A DNA stretch of 64,000 bases from contig CM064670.1 of the NCBI GenBank assembly GCA_032717465.1, positions 11,196,583 through 11,260,582 of the forward strand, written 5' to 3'. This document shows, in pieces, positions 22,579-36,542 of this stretch. The number at the start of each line of letters is the position of its first letter. Within the stretch, counting starts at the first letter, position 1. The stretch comes from Coenobita brevimanus (lineage: Eukaryota > Arthropoda > Malacostraca > Decapoda > Coenobitidae). A program made the position numbers and the translations under genes. The notes beneath the pieces were generated by a model. That model did no database searches and had not been told where the DNA came from. It was given only the letters and a program-made list of their open reading frames with translations.

Positions 22579-23302
22579 CCTGGGCCTTTGATCTGCGCCT
22601 GAGACGTTTCTGTTTTCTGTCATTCATTCTGTCACGATAAAATGTACCTTTTTTACGCTCACTTTCAAACGCTTCAGACGTCCTAGAGTTCTGAAAACTT
22701 CATGAAGCCATGGAACGGTAATGGAAGTCAATCAGAAAGAAGAATCGGATTTTTGCCTCATTAGTTTAGAACCCAGACGGTTCACCGACGTCAAAAGCTA
22801 GTGATGTATTGCAATGCTAACATATTTTATCTGTAAGTCTTTCACTTATCTTTGTAGTAAAATTGCCATCTCTCTATTGTGAATGTTATATCGTTACATT
22901 TGGTTAATATGGTATTAGTGACGAAGAACATTAGGTTAATATGATATCAGTCACGAAGAAGTGCTACTGAAAGGTTGCAGAACCGTAGTACTAACTCTTT
23001 CTGCTACGTGAAATACGAGTACACCGTAAAAGGACGATAATCTGGGCTAAGTTAATGTGAAGCAACTGTCGATTGAAGTTTTGCGTTTTTGTCGCAACCA
23101 GAGCTGTCAGATCTCAGAGTCACCCACTCACTAACTGGCTTAGTCACTGAACAGGTTTGAAGGATGAGACTAATGGGGTGTGCGTTGAGAGTTGTGGGGC
23201 TTACATTTGTACGTACCTGCACATGTATACAGAGACATTGAAATACTCTGTGGAAGAGCTTTAATTGACCGCATAATTCCATCGTGCCCGAAGAGCCGTA
23301 AA

Positions 23303-24250
23303 GCCAGTTGCCCACAGACCGCGTTTTCTAGCTGTTTCTTGAGGAATTTTGTTGCGATTTTTATCCACAAAAATCTGTGGTTTGTTGTGGTTTATTTTTT
23401 GTCTTGCGCTGCTTTGCAGACTGCCATTGCCCAAAGCGCGATCGATAGCAAGAATTCTGAAATCACAAAAAATTACCACAAATCTGCCTTTCATTTCAAG
23501 GGTATATTTGTACTGGGTGTACTGGGGTAGATTTCAAGTTCACTTCCAGACAGAATAGAGAAGACCTCCATACAAGACCTTGGAAAAGTGTCGATATGGA
23601 CCAGGATGACGGAGATCTATGCCTGGCTGCTGCCTGTGTGGGTGTGGTACTAGGGAGGAGGAAGAGACGACGTCAGAAGGAACAGCAGAAGAGGAAGTGG
23701 TGGGTAAGACCCTGGCTCTTAAGAAGGGGCATGTATGGCCAGTACAAAGCTTTAATTCAAGAACTTTTTTTTTCAGAGAGTACACGGAGCTGTTCCAAGA
23801 ACTCAATTGGTTAAACCCAAAAGTGAGATACAGAATACCAACTGGTGACCGTGTATTCCCCCAGAAGTCAGGAAAGCAGGGCCCTTCTAACATACAAGGG
23901 TCCCAGAAGTTCCCATAAAACTGTCGAAAATTCCTTGTGTTTCGTTGCGCAAGCCCTACGCACAGTGCGAATGTTCTTGTGGTTTATTGCGCCTTCCAGC
24001 CGCTTTTTGTGGAGATAAAGGTTTTTAATTTAATTTAACTTAATTCTAGCGGTTTCAGCTGAAATCTGCAAGAATTTTGAACACGTTCAAAATCTTGCGA
24101 TGTCTTGCGGAGTTTGAAACCGCTAGGGGAAAAAAAAAACAAGGACACTGCAAGAGGGTGTTGCCCACAGTGCGGACACAACACACTACAACACACCGCG
24201 AGGGCTCTGCATGGAAAACAGCAAGAAATAGCAGTCTGTGGGCAACTGGC
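23303..24250 (+). mobile_element. PIF/Harbinger non-autonomous element
   Basis: Ends are inverted repeats: GCCAGTTGCCCACAGAC at 23303 and its complement GTCTGTGGGCAACTGGC ending 24250. Comparison with the empty position in duplication copy 1 indicates a 3-bp target duplication of AAA or TAA, fitting this superfamily. Inside is the N-terminus of a HARBI1-like nuclease and nothing of the DDE core. Confidence 0.75.
23596..23815 (+). pseudogene. HARBI1-like transposase N-terminal remnant
   Basis: The frame begins MDQDDGDLCLAAACVGVVLG, followed by an arginine/lysine-rich stretch (RRKRRRQKEQQKRKW) and WVRPWLLRRGMYGQYKALIQ, the conserved N-terminal signature of arthropod Harbinger nucleases. The frame is lost at about residue 57 where an indel follows a poly-T run; a neighbouring frame continues YTELFQELNWLNP. 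The DDE catalytic domain (normally 200 residues or more) is absent. It lies inside the 23303-24250 element. Confidence 0.7.
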
Positions 24251-24294
24251 ACAAATATGAGACAATGAGCAGACCAAAACATTGCATACATGCA

Positions 24295-24370
<76 letters not shown>
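24295..24370. repeat. (CA)n microsatellite
   Basis: Pure CA for about 75 bp. Confidence 0.95.
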
Positions 24371-24372
<2 letters not shown>

Positions 24373-25467
24373 AACCGAGTGCTATTCGACCTCGTACCTG
24401 CTCTGTGTCCTAATAGCTCTAAATGCACCACACAGAGGCTGGGTAAAATATTGTATACCTGCATACCTACGTACAGACGAGGAAAGTTCCGCCTTATACA
24501 CCTGCCTGCCAATTCGGACCTTTATGCGTGAGACAACCACTAGTGAAGCAGTAGCCAGACACTCAAGTATCTGGTACCACCCTGTGGGAGGGAAGAGGTT
24601 AAGGGAGGAGGCGGGTTAGGGGAACTGATAGTTCCTACCTCTCCTCTTCCATCCTCATCCTTCTCACACAGTTACCAGATAGATAAATGTTGGCTACTTC
24701 TTGGCCACCACTTGCCTCACCTTTACTATTTCGAAGTGGTGAGCAAGTGCATAACGCGGAACTTTCCTCAGGTACACACACTCAAAAAAGTATCGTTACC
24801 TTCTGCGCGATACAAACTGACACTACGAATGAAACGTTTGATAACAGCCTTCCTCCAACCCTACCGAGACAACTGGATTGTTCAGTATGAAACTCATCGG
24901 ACCCCCTGTAACGATACTTCTTTGATTGTGTGTATTACATATACGGAGAATTATACACAGTATAAAGCGCTACTCGATCACGTACTTGCGTCGTGCTGAA
25001 ATAGCCGTAAATCTGAGGGCGGCGCAGGGCAGAGTACCTGGTAGTTAGCTGTACTGGGACGACCTGTGAAACAGAAGGCTGTCTTTTAAAGGCTGTACCA
25101 GTAATTTATTATTTCCCTTTAGGACATTCCGGTGGAGGGTGCTGCTGTCAAAGGTGTCCATTGTCTAGTTTATATCACAACGACAAACGAATAAAGAATA
25201 TCAGAAGCAAAAGAGATCCCAACTATGCAAAGAACGAATAATCACGTAGGCTGGTATCTTCCTTCATCAATTCACAGCACCAGAAATGTAAGGGGAAAAA
25301 AAGTTTACACGAGCTTGCCGGGCGGACCAGGAGAAGTGTGAGAGATTAGAAGCTGGATTAATTAGCTTGGAACACCAGACATGTAAAGGGATTTTTGACT
25401 TGAATTATTCATTAAGGATCATGACTGCCAAGTAGCTCTCAAACTTTCCTAGCTTGTTCGTGTCAGC

Positions 25468-25478
<11 letters not shown>

Positions 25479-25513
<35 letters not shown>

Positions 25514-26955
25514 TTACAGACAATTTTATTCAGCTTGAGATACCTGTGTGGAACTAGAGATTTTAAATGCAGTATTTTCCACCACTTTCAGTAAAGAAAT
25601 GTATCGTAAACTGACTCAAACTTTCTGGTGGTAGCCGAGTAACTGGAAAAATACGTCATCAAAGTAGAAGGTGTAAAGCCATCTTTTAGTCCTTCAAATT
25701 TCTCTAATACTTTGAAAGGAAAAGTTTAGTAAATACTGTATTACTCATGGACAAGCAGTGTGCTACGGGACGTGTATGTTACTTTTTTAACACCATAAAA
25801 TAAGAGAAGACCCATGCCTCCCTCCGTGGAGTGGGCGTGGGGATGTGAACTAGGTGCCGGGGTAGTGTCTTGGACGGGGAAGAGACATCTACAAAAACTA
25901 GTAAGCACTAAGAAAGCACACACCTCCGCCAAAGCCAATTGAATTTTTATATAGTGCTGTACTTCTTTGCTACCTTAAATTCTTTTAAGGTCTTGTCTAT
26001 TCAGTTAATTCCTACGGTTGTTGCCTGCCATGTTAAACAATCTTAGAGAACGCTTACCTCCACCAACCCCCCAAAATTTATTATTTATAAATGCATCAGC
26101 ATTCGGATCCACCTGACAATATAATCAACTCTTTCTTTGACCCACTGCCCTCCCCCATCGGTCAAATTTCATTGCAATCCAAGGAAAATTAACTTTGGCA
26201 AAATAACATGTACACAGACAGATAAAAGATACAATGAGAGACACGAGGTGAATACATTACCTCCGCCAACTGAGGTAACTCTGTATCTCTCCGTCCTAGC
26301 TCCTCCTTCAGTTGTTAAGTATCTCTCTAAGACAAGCAGAGGTGCTCCTGAGGAGGGCAAGAATAAAGTGAAAAAGAAACATGTCATCACACTAAAAGGG
26401 TCAAAGCTCCCTTCAGGGGGAAATAAACTAGGTAAAACAAGAGATACGAGAGCACCTCCAGGAGAGCCCAGTGCAGCAAACTGAATATGCTGGAACACAA
26501 AGAGGCCAATGCACCACATGCTAGACTAAAAACTACTCATTTCACCTTACGCAGGCACACACATTCGTGCTTTCTTGCAGTTTCATCTGAAGTAGCTCGG
26601 TGGTAAAAAAAGAATGCTACAGCTGTGCATCCCATCATAGCATTCCGTCATGAGTTAACGTTCAAGATGGAGGGAGAAGCGTCAATTTTATGGCCAAGTT
26701 AGTGAAAAAAAAAGAGTATAAAGAAAAACGGAGAGGAGCAGAGAGACCCAAAGATCACAAAAATAAAAATAAGATCATTGTACAGCAGACGTGAACACAC
26801 TGCATATACCGGAAATAAAACTAGTCACGAAGAAGTGGTAAAAGAGTCTTGTAAGTCACATGAGAATGTGGATCTCTGAGTATAGGGATAGTTCCGATCC
26901 CTCTTCATCCTCTTAAAGCCTTCCTTTTATAGCGACTTTATGAGTTAAGCAGTAA

Positions 26956-26958
<3 letters not shown>
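25479..26958 (+). repeat. Recent tandem duplication, unit A
   Basis: Starts at (CT)n; the first landmark TTATTCAGCTTGAG lies at 25527 and repeats at offset 1,500 in unit B. It contains a CCAGACGATTTTATTCAG-type motif, an inverted repeat D and MITE pieces in both orientations. It ends at TTTATAGCGACTTTATGAG before the next (CT)n. Confidence 0.9.
26050..26285 (-). mobile_element. Dispersed repeat D, inverted copy in unit A
   Basis: The minus strand reads TTGGCGGAGGTAATGTATTC, ATTGCAATGAAATTTG, GGGTCAAAGAAAGAG and GGTGGAGGTAAGCGTTCTC, the same block order as 11797-12035. Confidence 0.55.
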
Positions 26959-28666
<1,708 letters not shown>

Positions 28667-28813
28667 GATACTGGTTCACTGTTTCCGTCAATAAGCAGAG
28701 ACTTGGGAATTTTCGTCATTACATTGTGACTGATACCCATCGAGCTACAATAAAATCATTGTAAATATTGGTTGTTTTCACGGTTGCTTGATTCCGAACA
28801 TTATTCCTTTCAA

Positions 28814-29066
28814 TGGTGCTTGAAGAGGGTCACCTTCTCGTGGTTGTACCGACATAACCGGTCGGCTCTGCTGCCCGGTTATACAGACGTCCCTCAGCTC
28901 CATCCCTGTCCCTGGAAAATAGAATAGTGGATTGGTGGAGGAAGGCCACTTCAGCCTGCAGTCCATCGGATTCACGTTTAGATGAGCCTGGGGTTGCAAT
29001 TACTACTACAACAACAACAATAACAACAACAACAATAACTACTACTACTACTACCACCACCACCAT
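28814..29066 (+). mobile_element. SINE-like element with (ACT/ACA/ACC)n tail
   Basis: TGGTGCTTGAAGAGGGTCAC, CCCGGTTATACAGACGTCC, GCAGTCCATCGGATTCAC and GATGAGCCTGGGGTTGCAA lead into a trinucleotide tail from 28999. Another ACT-rich run continues to about 29165. Confidence 0.65.
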
Positions 29067-29572
29067 ACTATTACAACTACATTACTGCCACTATTACTAC
29101 TACACTGCTACTAGCAGTACGACTACTATTACTACTGCTACGACTACTATTACTGTTACTACTGTCCCCCTCAACACTATGACCTATTTATCACTATAAC
29201 TAAACAATCACCAGGCGATTCTACTCAATTTAGGGAGGATCTCTTACGGCCTTAGCCTTAAACTATGAGCAGGAGTTTCAAGACTACGGGCGTTAGTCTC
29301 TCTCTACAGCCATACACCTCAGTCTCCGAGGGGTGGCCAGGAACAAAGCCTCTCCTCCATCCTCTATCCTCTGCCATCAAGCTGCACTTCCTCCAGCTCA
29401 CGCCTCACCCATTCATATACCTCACCACCCCATGCCTTCACCTCTTCCTTGGTGACCCTCTCGATCATTTCCCCTTCCACATCTCCCATTATTATCTCTC
29501 CTAGTCAGTGTCTTGCTCTCCATCCGCTCCACAGGGCCAAACCATCCCTGGGTATTCCTCACAGCTCTTTCC

Positions 29573-29573
29573 T

Positions 29574-29610
<37 letters not shown>

Positions 29611-29716
29611 CAGTAGTAGTAGCAGTAGTAGCAGTAGTAGTGGTAGTAGTAGTAGTAATAGTAGTAGTAGTAGTTGTAGTTGTAGTAGTAGTAATAATAG
29701 CAGTAGTAGTAGCAGC

Positions 29717-29751
<35 letters not shown>

Positions 29752-29779
29752 CAGTAGTAGTAGCAGTAGCAGCAGCAGC

Positions 29780-29868
<89 letters not shown>

Positions 29869-29869
29869 C

Positions 29870-29908
<39 letters not shown>

Positions 29909-30084
29909 TGTTGTAGTAGTAGTAGCCTAAAATTCATCTGAAATGTAAACCCAATGAACTGCAGGAATGAAGCTCCCTCCCCCCTGCATTCCACCATCCT
30001 TCTTTTTTGAGAGAGTGAAACAGCAAGAGGACGTTCATATAAGCAGGCAGTAAAGCCGCCACCACACGAAGGCGTCCCTCTTCA
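29573..30084 (-). mobile_element. SINE-like element with a 356-bp trinucleotide tail
   Basis: Body 29930-30084, minus strand. Its tail is the (TAG)n array at 29573-29928 (CTA on the element's strand) with CAG and TTG variants. The 191-residue poly-leucine frame and poly-serine/poly-valine frames over the array are repeat artefacts. Confidence 0.65.
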
Positions 30085-30099
30085 GCACTGAGCTTTCTC

Positions 30100-30515
30100 G
30101 TACATTCACATTAGTATTCCAAGGCTCTCGAACTTCCTCATTTGTCTCTCTCGGCGTTACTATTCATGCTCCTCTCGAATAAGTCATTTCTACTACTCTC
30201 TCACTAGTAAAATCTGCCCTTCGAGCAGAGTCTAAGTTCAAATTCTGTACGATGCTACTGGAATTACAATACTCTAGTACTGAAAGGTTTAACGAAGTTT
30301 GCATCTAACCCCTGAATCTAGACAAGTCTTGATTTTGGCTTTCTATAATGGCTCTCTCCCCTATCTTTTCTGTCAATTCAGGTTCATTGTGCTTAGGTAC
30401 CTCAGTATGAATGGGTCTTAATACTGAGTGTCTGTTATTTTCTAGCATCTAAAATACAGTGTGCTAGGCATCATAGAATGAAAAGATTTTTATTTTAGGT
30501 TGTTATTTTTAGTCA
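30100..30515. other. Intergenic, no gene recognised
   Basis: No coherent open frame. A sequence near 30165-30190 resembles the RTE 3' region (CTCCTCTCGAATAAGTCATT) on the minus strand, probably a small relic. Confidence 0.4.
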
Positions 30516-30692
30516 TGGTGCTGGAGAGGAACGCCTTCAAGTGGTGACACTGATATGCCCGGTTATACGAAAATCTCTCAGCTCCTCCCTATCCCCCAAA
30601 CGGAGGATGATGAGCTGCAGAAGGGTGATAATTTCGTCCTGCAGTCTGTCGGGTTCACACTGAGATGAAACAAGAGCTGCAGCTACTATTTC
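30516..30692 (+). mobile_element. SINE-like element, short-tailed
   Basis: TGGTGCTGGAGAGGAACGCC, GGTTATACGAAAATCTCTC, CCTGCAGTCTGTCGGGTTC and GAGATGAAACAAGAGCTGC, in family order; the tail has decayed. Confidence 0.6.
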
Positions 30693-30942
30693 CAGTCATC
30701 CACATGCACCAATATATGTGCAAATGTTCCACACTGACATAATGTTTTTTTCCTTCAGCTGTTTTGACTCCTACTGATTCATGTGTCCAGGTTTGTCGAA
30801 ATGTGGGAATCTTGTTTTGGTTAAATTTGCCTAAATTGTTTAACAGAACTTGTTAAGCTTCCTCATGTCCACACATACCACATACTGTTTACATACATGG
30901 ATATGAATAATTAAGTACATATATAATGAGGGTGGGTTTGAT

Positions 30943-30980
<38 letters not shown>

Positions 30981-31169
30981 AATTTGGTAAGTGAATGTAA
31001 ACAATCTAAGCGGCTTTCCCTTGTCATGGCAGTTTTGCAGTTGTTCATATTGCAGAGTCATTTGTTGCACGTAACCCTCCCTATCCCTGAGACGGTAAAG
31101 CGGAAATTCCTTGTTCGAGCCCCGTCCATATTAATTAATTGCCAGTAGTTAATATATTATCTTTGATCA

Positions 31170-31440
31170 TCAACACCATCATCATATTCATTACCATCAT
31201 CATCATCATCATTATCATCATCATCATCATCGCCACCGCTATTCTTGATTTAATCATCATCATCATCATCATCACATCATCATCATCATCTTTCTTATCA
31301 TCTTTAGCTGCAGCAGCATGAAGCTTATCATCGTCATCATAAACTATTTCTTTATCATAATCATAACTACCACCATCACCATCTCCTAAGCATCAGCAGC
31401 AGCAGAGAAAACATCAAGCACATCATCATCACTTACCATC
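31170..31440. repeat. (ATC)n-rich microsatellite
   Basis: ATC/CAT repeats with interruptions over about 260 bp. Confidence 0.9.
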
Positions 31441-32290
31441 TTAACTATTTCATTACTGTAACTGGGGTGGGTGTGATCCAGAAAGCGGAAGAACACACAC
31501 AAATACAGGAGATCTGTATTCAACTGCCCAGAAAAAATAGACCACACATCCGATTAGCCTTGGGATAATCCTTCCATATTTCCTCTGTATCAGTGAGAGA
31601 CTTTACTGGGATTTAATTTGTGTTATTGATAGTTTCAGCATCCTTCAGTTAACACCTTCAATCTTCCCTGTCACACACCGCCATCCGCTTCATTTTCTAA
31701 TTTCACGATCTACATTTCTTCATTTCGTCTAACTCTTTGCAACTTTACCTATCGTCTCCACAACCTGTCTCCAGTCGTCGTTGTCGTCGTCATTGCTGTT
31801 GTTCATGTCGTTGTTGTTGTTGGAACCCCTGTCTGTCTGGCCTAGTAGAGATGTCAACCACAGGTAGACAAGTACTTCTAAGGGGCCGTCTTACAAGTAC
31901 AGTACAGTACATACACCAAGCAGGAATTTGGCACCCCTATGTAGTAGACTTTCCCTCACTAGGGTCGGACAAGGTTCCTTCCCACTGCGAGGAGAAGGAA
32001 ATACCAGAATGTTTGGCTCCCAAGTGAACACCGTAGCTGATCTACCGAAAGTGAACAGTGCCACCACGTGCAGGCTGCTCGTCAGCGCCTCTTAGTGTCT
32101 TAATGCCAGTGGGTTTGGAAATTCTATTGATACTTTTTTTCATCATGATTTACTCTGCGCGTTACTCTACAGTATCCTCCTGCATGTTACTTATGAAAAT
32201 TATGTCGATATTAAAGGGATGTAATTAACATACAAGGGTGCTAACTTGAAATAAGTGAAATAAGTCGCTAAGGATAAAGTACTAACACAC
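31441..32290. other. Spacer with degenerate trinucleotide-tailed repeat
   Basis: A (GTT)n-like run at 31777-31824 precedes GGAACCCCTGTCTGTCTGG and CCACAGGTAGACAAGTAC. This resembles a retroposon with a trinucleotide tail but could not be joined to the main SINE family. No gene was recognised. Confidence 0.4.
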
Positions 32291-32579
32291 ACATCTAGAA
32301 CACGGGCATTAGTTCTTTCACTCGACCTTTCCACACTCCACCATCCACACCAAATTACCCACATGCCTCTCCATTCCACACCTCCACTTCCATATCCGTC
32401 TTTATTCAGTCTCTCTATTCATCTCAGACACCGTCCACAACCACTCCACATCTCTCTTCCACCCGTACCAGCCTTCTTCCACATCACACCACTCACAAGC
32501 CATCCACCTCTATCTTCAGACCTCCTCCTTGTCATCTCAGTTACCTCATCTCCTCCTCTCTATTTCTCTCTTCCTTCCT

Positions 32580-32612
<33 letters not shown>

Positions 32613-33171
32613 CCTCCCTTGCTTTTATTCTTTGTAATTCCTATTCTTCCTACTTTTTTTTTTTATGTAACTTCTGACCTTGTCTCCTTCTCTCCTCCCT
32701 CCTGTCTTTTCGCCTCACATTTTCTTATTTTCTCTTCTCTCCTCTAACCCCACTCCCTCCTTCCCCACTTCACTATCCACATACCTTCCACGCTCCCCCT
32801 TACAGCCTTATCCACCTCCACTTCTTCGCTTATCCATATCCACTCCATACCTGCCCCTTCCACTCTAGAACATGCACCCCACACATCATCACCCACATCT
32901 AATCCAACTTCCCTCAGTTGTTTCTACCTCCAGCTCCACATCCCGTCTTCTCCACAAGCACTCCACACCTCTCATTCCACTCCAGGCACCTCCCATCCGA
33001 GCGTCACCTTCCACCAGCACACCACAATCCCTCTGACAACTCGCTTCACCTCCACTCCACATATCATATCCATATTCATTTCACACCTCTCCCGTCTGCC
33101 CATTCTTACTCTTTCCATATATCATACAGACTCCTTCCTCATAATATTTCTATAACAGCAACAGGAGCGGC

Positions 33172-33202
<31 letters not shown>

Positions 33203-33205
33203 ATG
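32290..33205. repeat. Pyrimidine-rich tract, then (GTA)n
   Basis: About 850 bp of CCTCC/CTTCC/CCAC sequence with a (CT)n at 32588-32612, ending in (AGT)n at 33172-33202. Proline/serine frames here are composition-driven. Confidence 0.8.
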
Positions 33206-33900
33206 ACAATAATCCTGTACATGACGTTTAACAGCTACAACATGCTATCTTTCCTCGATTCTTCTTTTAAACTGAATAAAATCGCAGTAAGGTAGCACAA
33301 AATGGAGATTTAGAAACAGTCTTCATTAACCCTTTCAATACATCATTCATAAGTTCACTTAAATCGTCTAGTGTGGCGAAAAACAAACTAACAGAAAACC
33401 TTAACAGTTTAAAGAAGTAAATCCTTTCATGGTGTATGAGATTTTATCTTTTTCCTTTTTCCTTATGTTTTTTATATTTATTGTTGCATGTAATCAATCA
33501 TTCATTTATCAGTAACAACACATTCAGTAATTCACATTTTCTTTCACGAATTTTTCACCGTCTACATTTCCTGTAATTAATTTTTTCACCATTAGTACCA
33601 GTTTTCACCATTAACATGTGCTTTAATTAATTTCTCTCCATCCACATACTCAGTAGCTCATTTTTACCACTGGCATTCGGTAACTCATTACTTTCTCTAT
33701 TGGCATTCAGTAATTTTTCACCATTAACAAGTTGAGTAACTCATTTTCATCATTAACATGTTCAGTAACTCATTTTCACCATTAACAAGCTTAGTAATTC
33801 ATTTTCACCTTTAACTTGTTTAATATTTCAGTCTTCGCATACTAGGTTACTCATCATCAACAAAAACCGTAACTGTTTTCATATACCGATTCATTTTCAC
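33206..33900. other. Spacer with ATTAAC/CATTTTCACC short repeats
   Basis: CATTAACA...GTAACTCATTTTCACC recurs every 40-50 bp at 33550-33800, a degenerate minisatellite. A CTGAATAAAATCGCAG motif is at about 33272. Confidence 0.6.
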
Positions 33901-34000
33901 NNNNNNNNNNNNNNNNNNNNNNNNNNNNNNNNNNNNNNNNNNNNNNNNNNNNNNNNNNNNNNNNNNNNNNNNNNNNNNNNNNNNNNNNNNNNNNNNNNNN
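33901..34000. other. Assembly gap (100 N)
   Basis: Exactly 100 unknown bases, the usual placeholder for a gap of unknown size. The LINE copy immediately after it probably continues into the gap. Confidence 1.
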
Positions 34001-34440
34001 CCTCCTCTTATTGCCTCCCTTCAACCTCTGTCTCATCACCACACTGTTGCATCTTTATCACTCTTTCTGTTGCTACCTCAATAGTCATCTGCTCCTCTGA
34101 ACTGTCTACTTGCATCCTCCACCTTCTACTAATGACGGGTGCGTAGCACCCGTCTAGCAGCAAACTCTTCATTCCTTTTCTGTCCAACTCCCTAATGCAA
34201 GAGTTTGACCGTTACTTCCTCAGTCCTTCATTTATGCAACAGGTCAACTCTGGAACACTCTCCCTCTGTCTGAATTTCCTACTTCCTATGATCTCCAATC
34301 TTTGAAACGAAGTTTGTCCAGGCATCTCGAAATGAACGGAGCTTGAATTTTGCTCCCTTTTGTTTTTTGTTTTTTTCTTGTTAGGAACTATTTGCGGGCT
34401 CGTGACCTTTGGTTCTTCTTCCTTGCATAAAAAGAAAACA
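34001..34440 (+). pseudogene. CR1/jockey-like LINE, second 3' fragment
   Basis: About 85% identical by eye to 5320-5740: CTTCAACCTCTGTCTC, GCAACAGGTCAACTCTGGAA, AGGCATCTCGAAATGAACGG and the same untranslated tail TTTGCGGGCTCGTGACCTTT. Several frameshifts disrupt the frame. The 5' side is cut by the assembly gap. The tail lacks the long (GTT)n of the first copy. Confidence 0.75.
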
Positions 34441-35600
34441 AGTGTATACCCAATCGTGCAATATGCAGGCCGATTTCGGTGAAATCCATGTATATACTCA
34501 TTTCCTCCTATTTCTGACCGTTTTTTGTTTATGGGAAGGGAACTGACCTCCTCCCCAAGAATCAGCAAGGAGGTAATGCTCCCCAAATATCTCACTACAG
34601 ATGGAAGTCTATTGTACAACATGTACTAAGATATCAAAGCCATGTCTGTCCTTTTACTATTTCTAAGAATTTGAAAATTGGTGAAGGGGACTGATCCCCC
34701 TAAAATTTATGGTTGGAAAATTGTATCTAGTAATCCGAGCGACTCACCTGGGAAGTTCCACTGATATCCATCGAAGAGTCTGGGAAGAGTTAAAGAACAC
34801 ACATACACACAGAAACAAGTTCAATCTCGCACAGTGGTATACATCGCGTTGCCGTAAACGATACTGTCCTGCTGCTCAGAAGTTTTTATAATATTAAAAG
34901 AAAAGATAATCAGACTTGAAGAGGACCCTGCCCGGGTACTACTGCAGAGACACCGTGTGGCTTGAAACTTGCAATCTAGTGAAAGAGGCTGATCCCTGTA
35001 TGTGAACACTGACTTCCAGACCTCTCTATCAATGCAGTTTTCGTCCATTTAGTTAGTGGTTCGTCATAAAAGCCTCTGTAATTAGAACCAAGGAAACTGA
35101 AATAATGCCAACCTTTTAGCACCCCCCCCCCTGAGCATAGACGTTACGCTTAGGAAACGACCCAAGTAGTGCAGAGGCAGGGACCATGTGGCTGGAAATC
35201 TTGGCATTTGCAGGAAAAGACTGACCTGGGAAAACATGGATTGCTTTGACTTTTACGATGCATCTTATGGAATAAATATCGGAGTGTTGGAGACTAATTA
35301 AAGATCATGCAGAACTCTCCACAAATTACAAACCCATAGTGGTTATTTGCCCTAATAACCCTTATGTAATTCCGACAAAGAAACTTCTGAAATTCTATTA
35401 TTCATCATTTAACTCCGTATCAGGATCATCCTATATTTTTGAGCCCTTCGAAATTCCTCAGCTATAGAATAATACTCCCTCACAAATACCTCTGCTGTTC
35501 ATATAAAACAAAAGAAATTAATGCATAACAGTATATTTCCAACAAGCAACAGAAATTCATTCCAGTCCATAGTACAATCCACGTATGAATGAATATCTCT
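34441..35600. other. Unannotated, weak internal repetition
   Basis: Phrases such as GAAAATTGGTGAAGGGGACTGATCC, TGCAATCTAGTGAAAGAGGCTG and GCATTTGCAGGAAAAGACTG recur about every 270-300 bp (34670, 34970, 35210), suggesting an old tandem repeat. No gene. Confidence 0.45.
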
Positions 35601-35611
35601 GTTTTGGCTAT

Positions 35612-35736
35612 TGCTGTGGCCCCACCATCGTCCTGTCGGTGGACTGGGAGGGAGTTGAGAGATGCTTATATAAAAGAGCAGCAGAACGGAGCGTTCATAT
35701 TTGTGCCACTGCGAGAAGGCATCCCTCTCCAGTGCC
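35612..35736 (-). mobile_element. SINE-like element, partial
   Basis: The plus strand ends GTGCCACTGCGAGAAGGCATCC...CTCTCCAG, the reverse of the family head; GGTGGACTGGGAGGGAG lies upstream. There is no long tail. Confidence 0.5.
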
Positions 35737-35938
35737 GTCCTTACATAAATCATCTATCCAGTTCACATACATATACATACACATACATAAATCATCTCTC
35801 CAATATACACAGATATTATTTCATCATTCAGGTCTTGGGAATTGTACTATGCGTCTCAAACTAATTCAGTGTCGTTGTGCAGATCAGTTTGGCATTTGGG
35901 GCGACCTGCACGAGACAGCTAAAGGTCGATAGTGATAG

Positions 35939-35992
<54 letters not shown>

Positions 35993-36090
35993 TAATGGTT
36001 AGATAGAGAGATAGGTAGGAGGGTAGATATTCAGTACGATCAGCTATTCTCCGCTTATACATATACAGCTCCTAACATGGCACACACACA

Positions 36091-36165
<75 letters not shown>

Positions 36166-36252
36166 TAATGGTTAGATAGAGAGATAGGTAGGAGGGTAGA
36201 TATTCAGTACGATCAGCTATTCTCCGCTTATACATATACAGCTCCTAACATG

Positions 36253-36293
<41 letters not shown>

Positions 36294-36295
36294 AC
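35939..36295. repeat. (CA)n arrays separated by an exactly duplicated 90-bp block
   Basis: The block ATTAATGGTTAGATAGAGAG...CCTAACATGGCA at 35991-36080 is repeated at 36164-36253 without visible differences, 173 bp apart, each flanked by (CA)n. Confidence 0.95.
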
Positions 36296-36309
36296 GAAGC
36301 CTGCACAAA

Positions 36310-36488
36310 GGCTATGGAGTGAGGGGTAGGGAGGGTGAAGAGGGAGTGGAGGCAGGATGTAGGAATTTGGCAGAGGAAGGGAAGACGTCTGGGGAGGGGA
36401 GAAGAGGGGAAGGGAAGAAACTTAAAGGGATTTGGAGAAGTGAATCTGATAATTCTACCACTTCACTACGGTAAATATTGTATAATAG

Positions 36489-36536
<48 letters not shown>
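36310..36536. repeat. Purine-rich tract then (CT)n
   Basis: GGGGAGAAGAGGGGAAGG-type sequence followed by 46 bp of (CT)n at 36490-36536. Confidence 0.85.

Positions 36537-36539
<3 letters not shown>

Positions 36540-36542
<3 letters not shown>

Larger units (their letters stand above)
22504..25478 (+). repeat. Old tandem duplication, copy 2 (with Harbinger insertion)
   Basis: Begins with (CT)n and TTTGATCTGCGCCTGAGAC; shares ACTAATGGGGTGTGCGTTGA and GGATTAATTAG...CACCAGACATGTAAAGGG with copy 1. Extra length comes from the 23303-24250 insertion and a longer (CA)n. Confidence 0.75.

Noticed and set aside
26137..26519. Overlapping 115- and 116-residue frames on both strands
   Set aside because: Broken in the near-identical unit B (27640-28030) by short deletions, and partly within dispersed repeat D.
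29422..29997. 191-residue poly-leucine frame and overlapping poly-serine and poly-valine frames
   Set aside because: Direct translation of a (TAG)n array in several frames; no protein-like composition outside the repeat.
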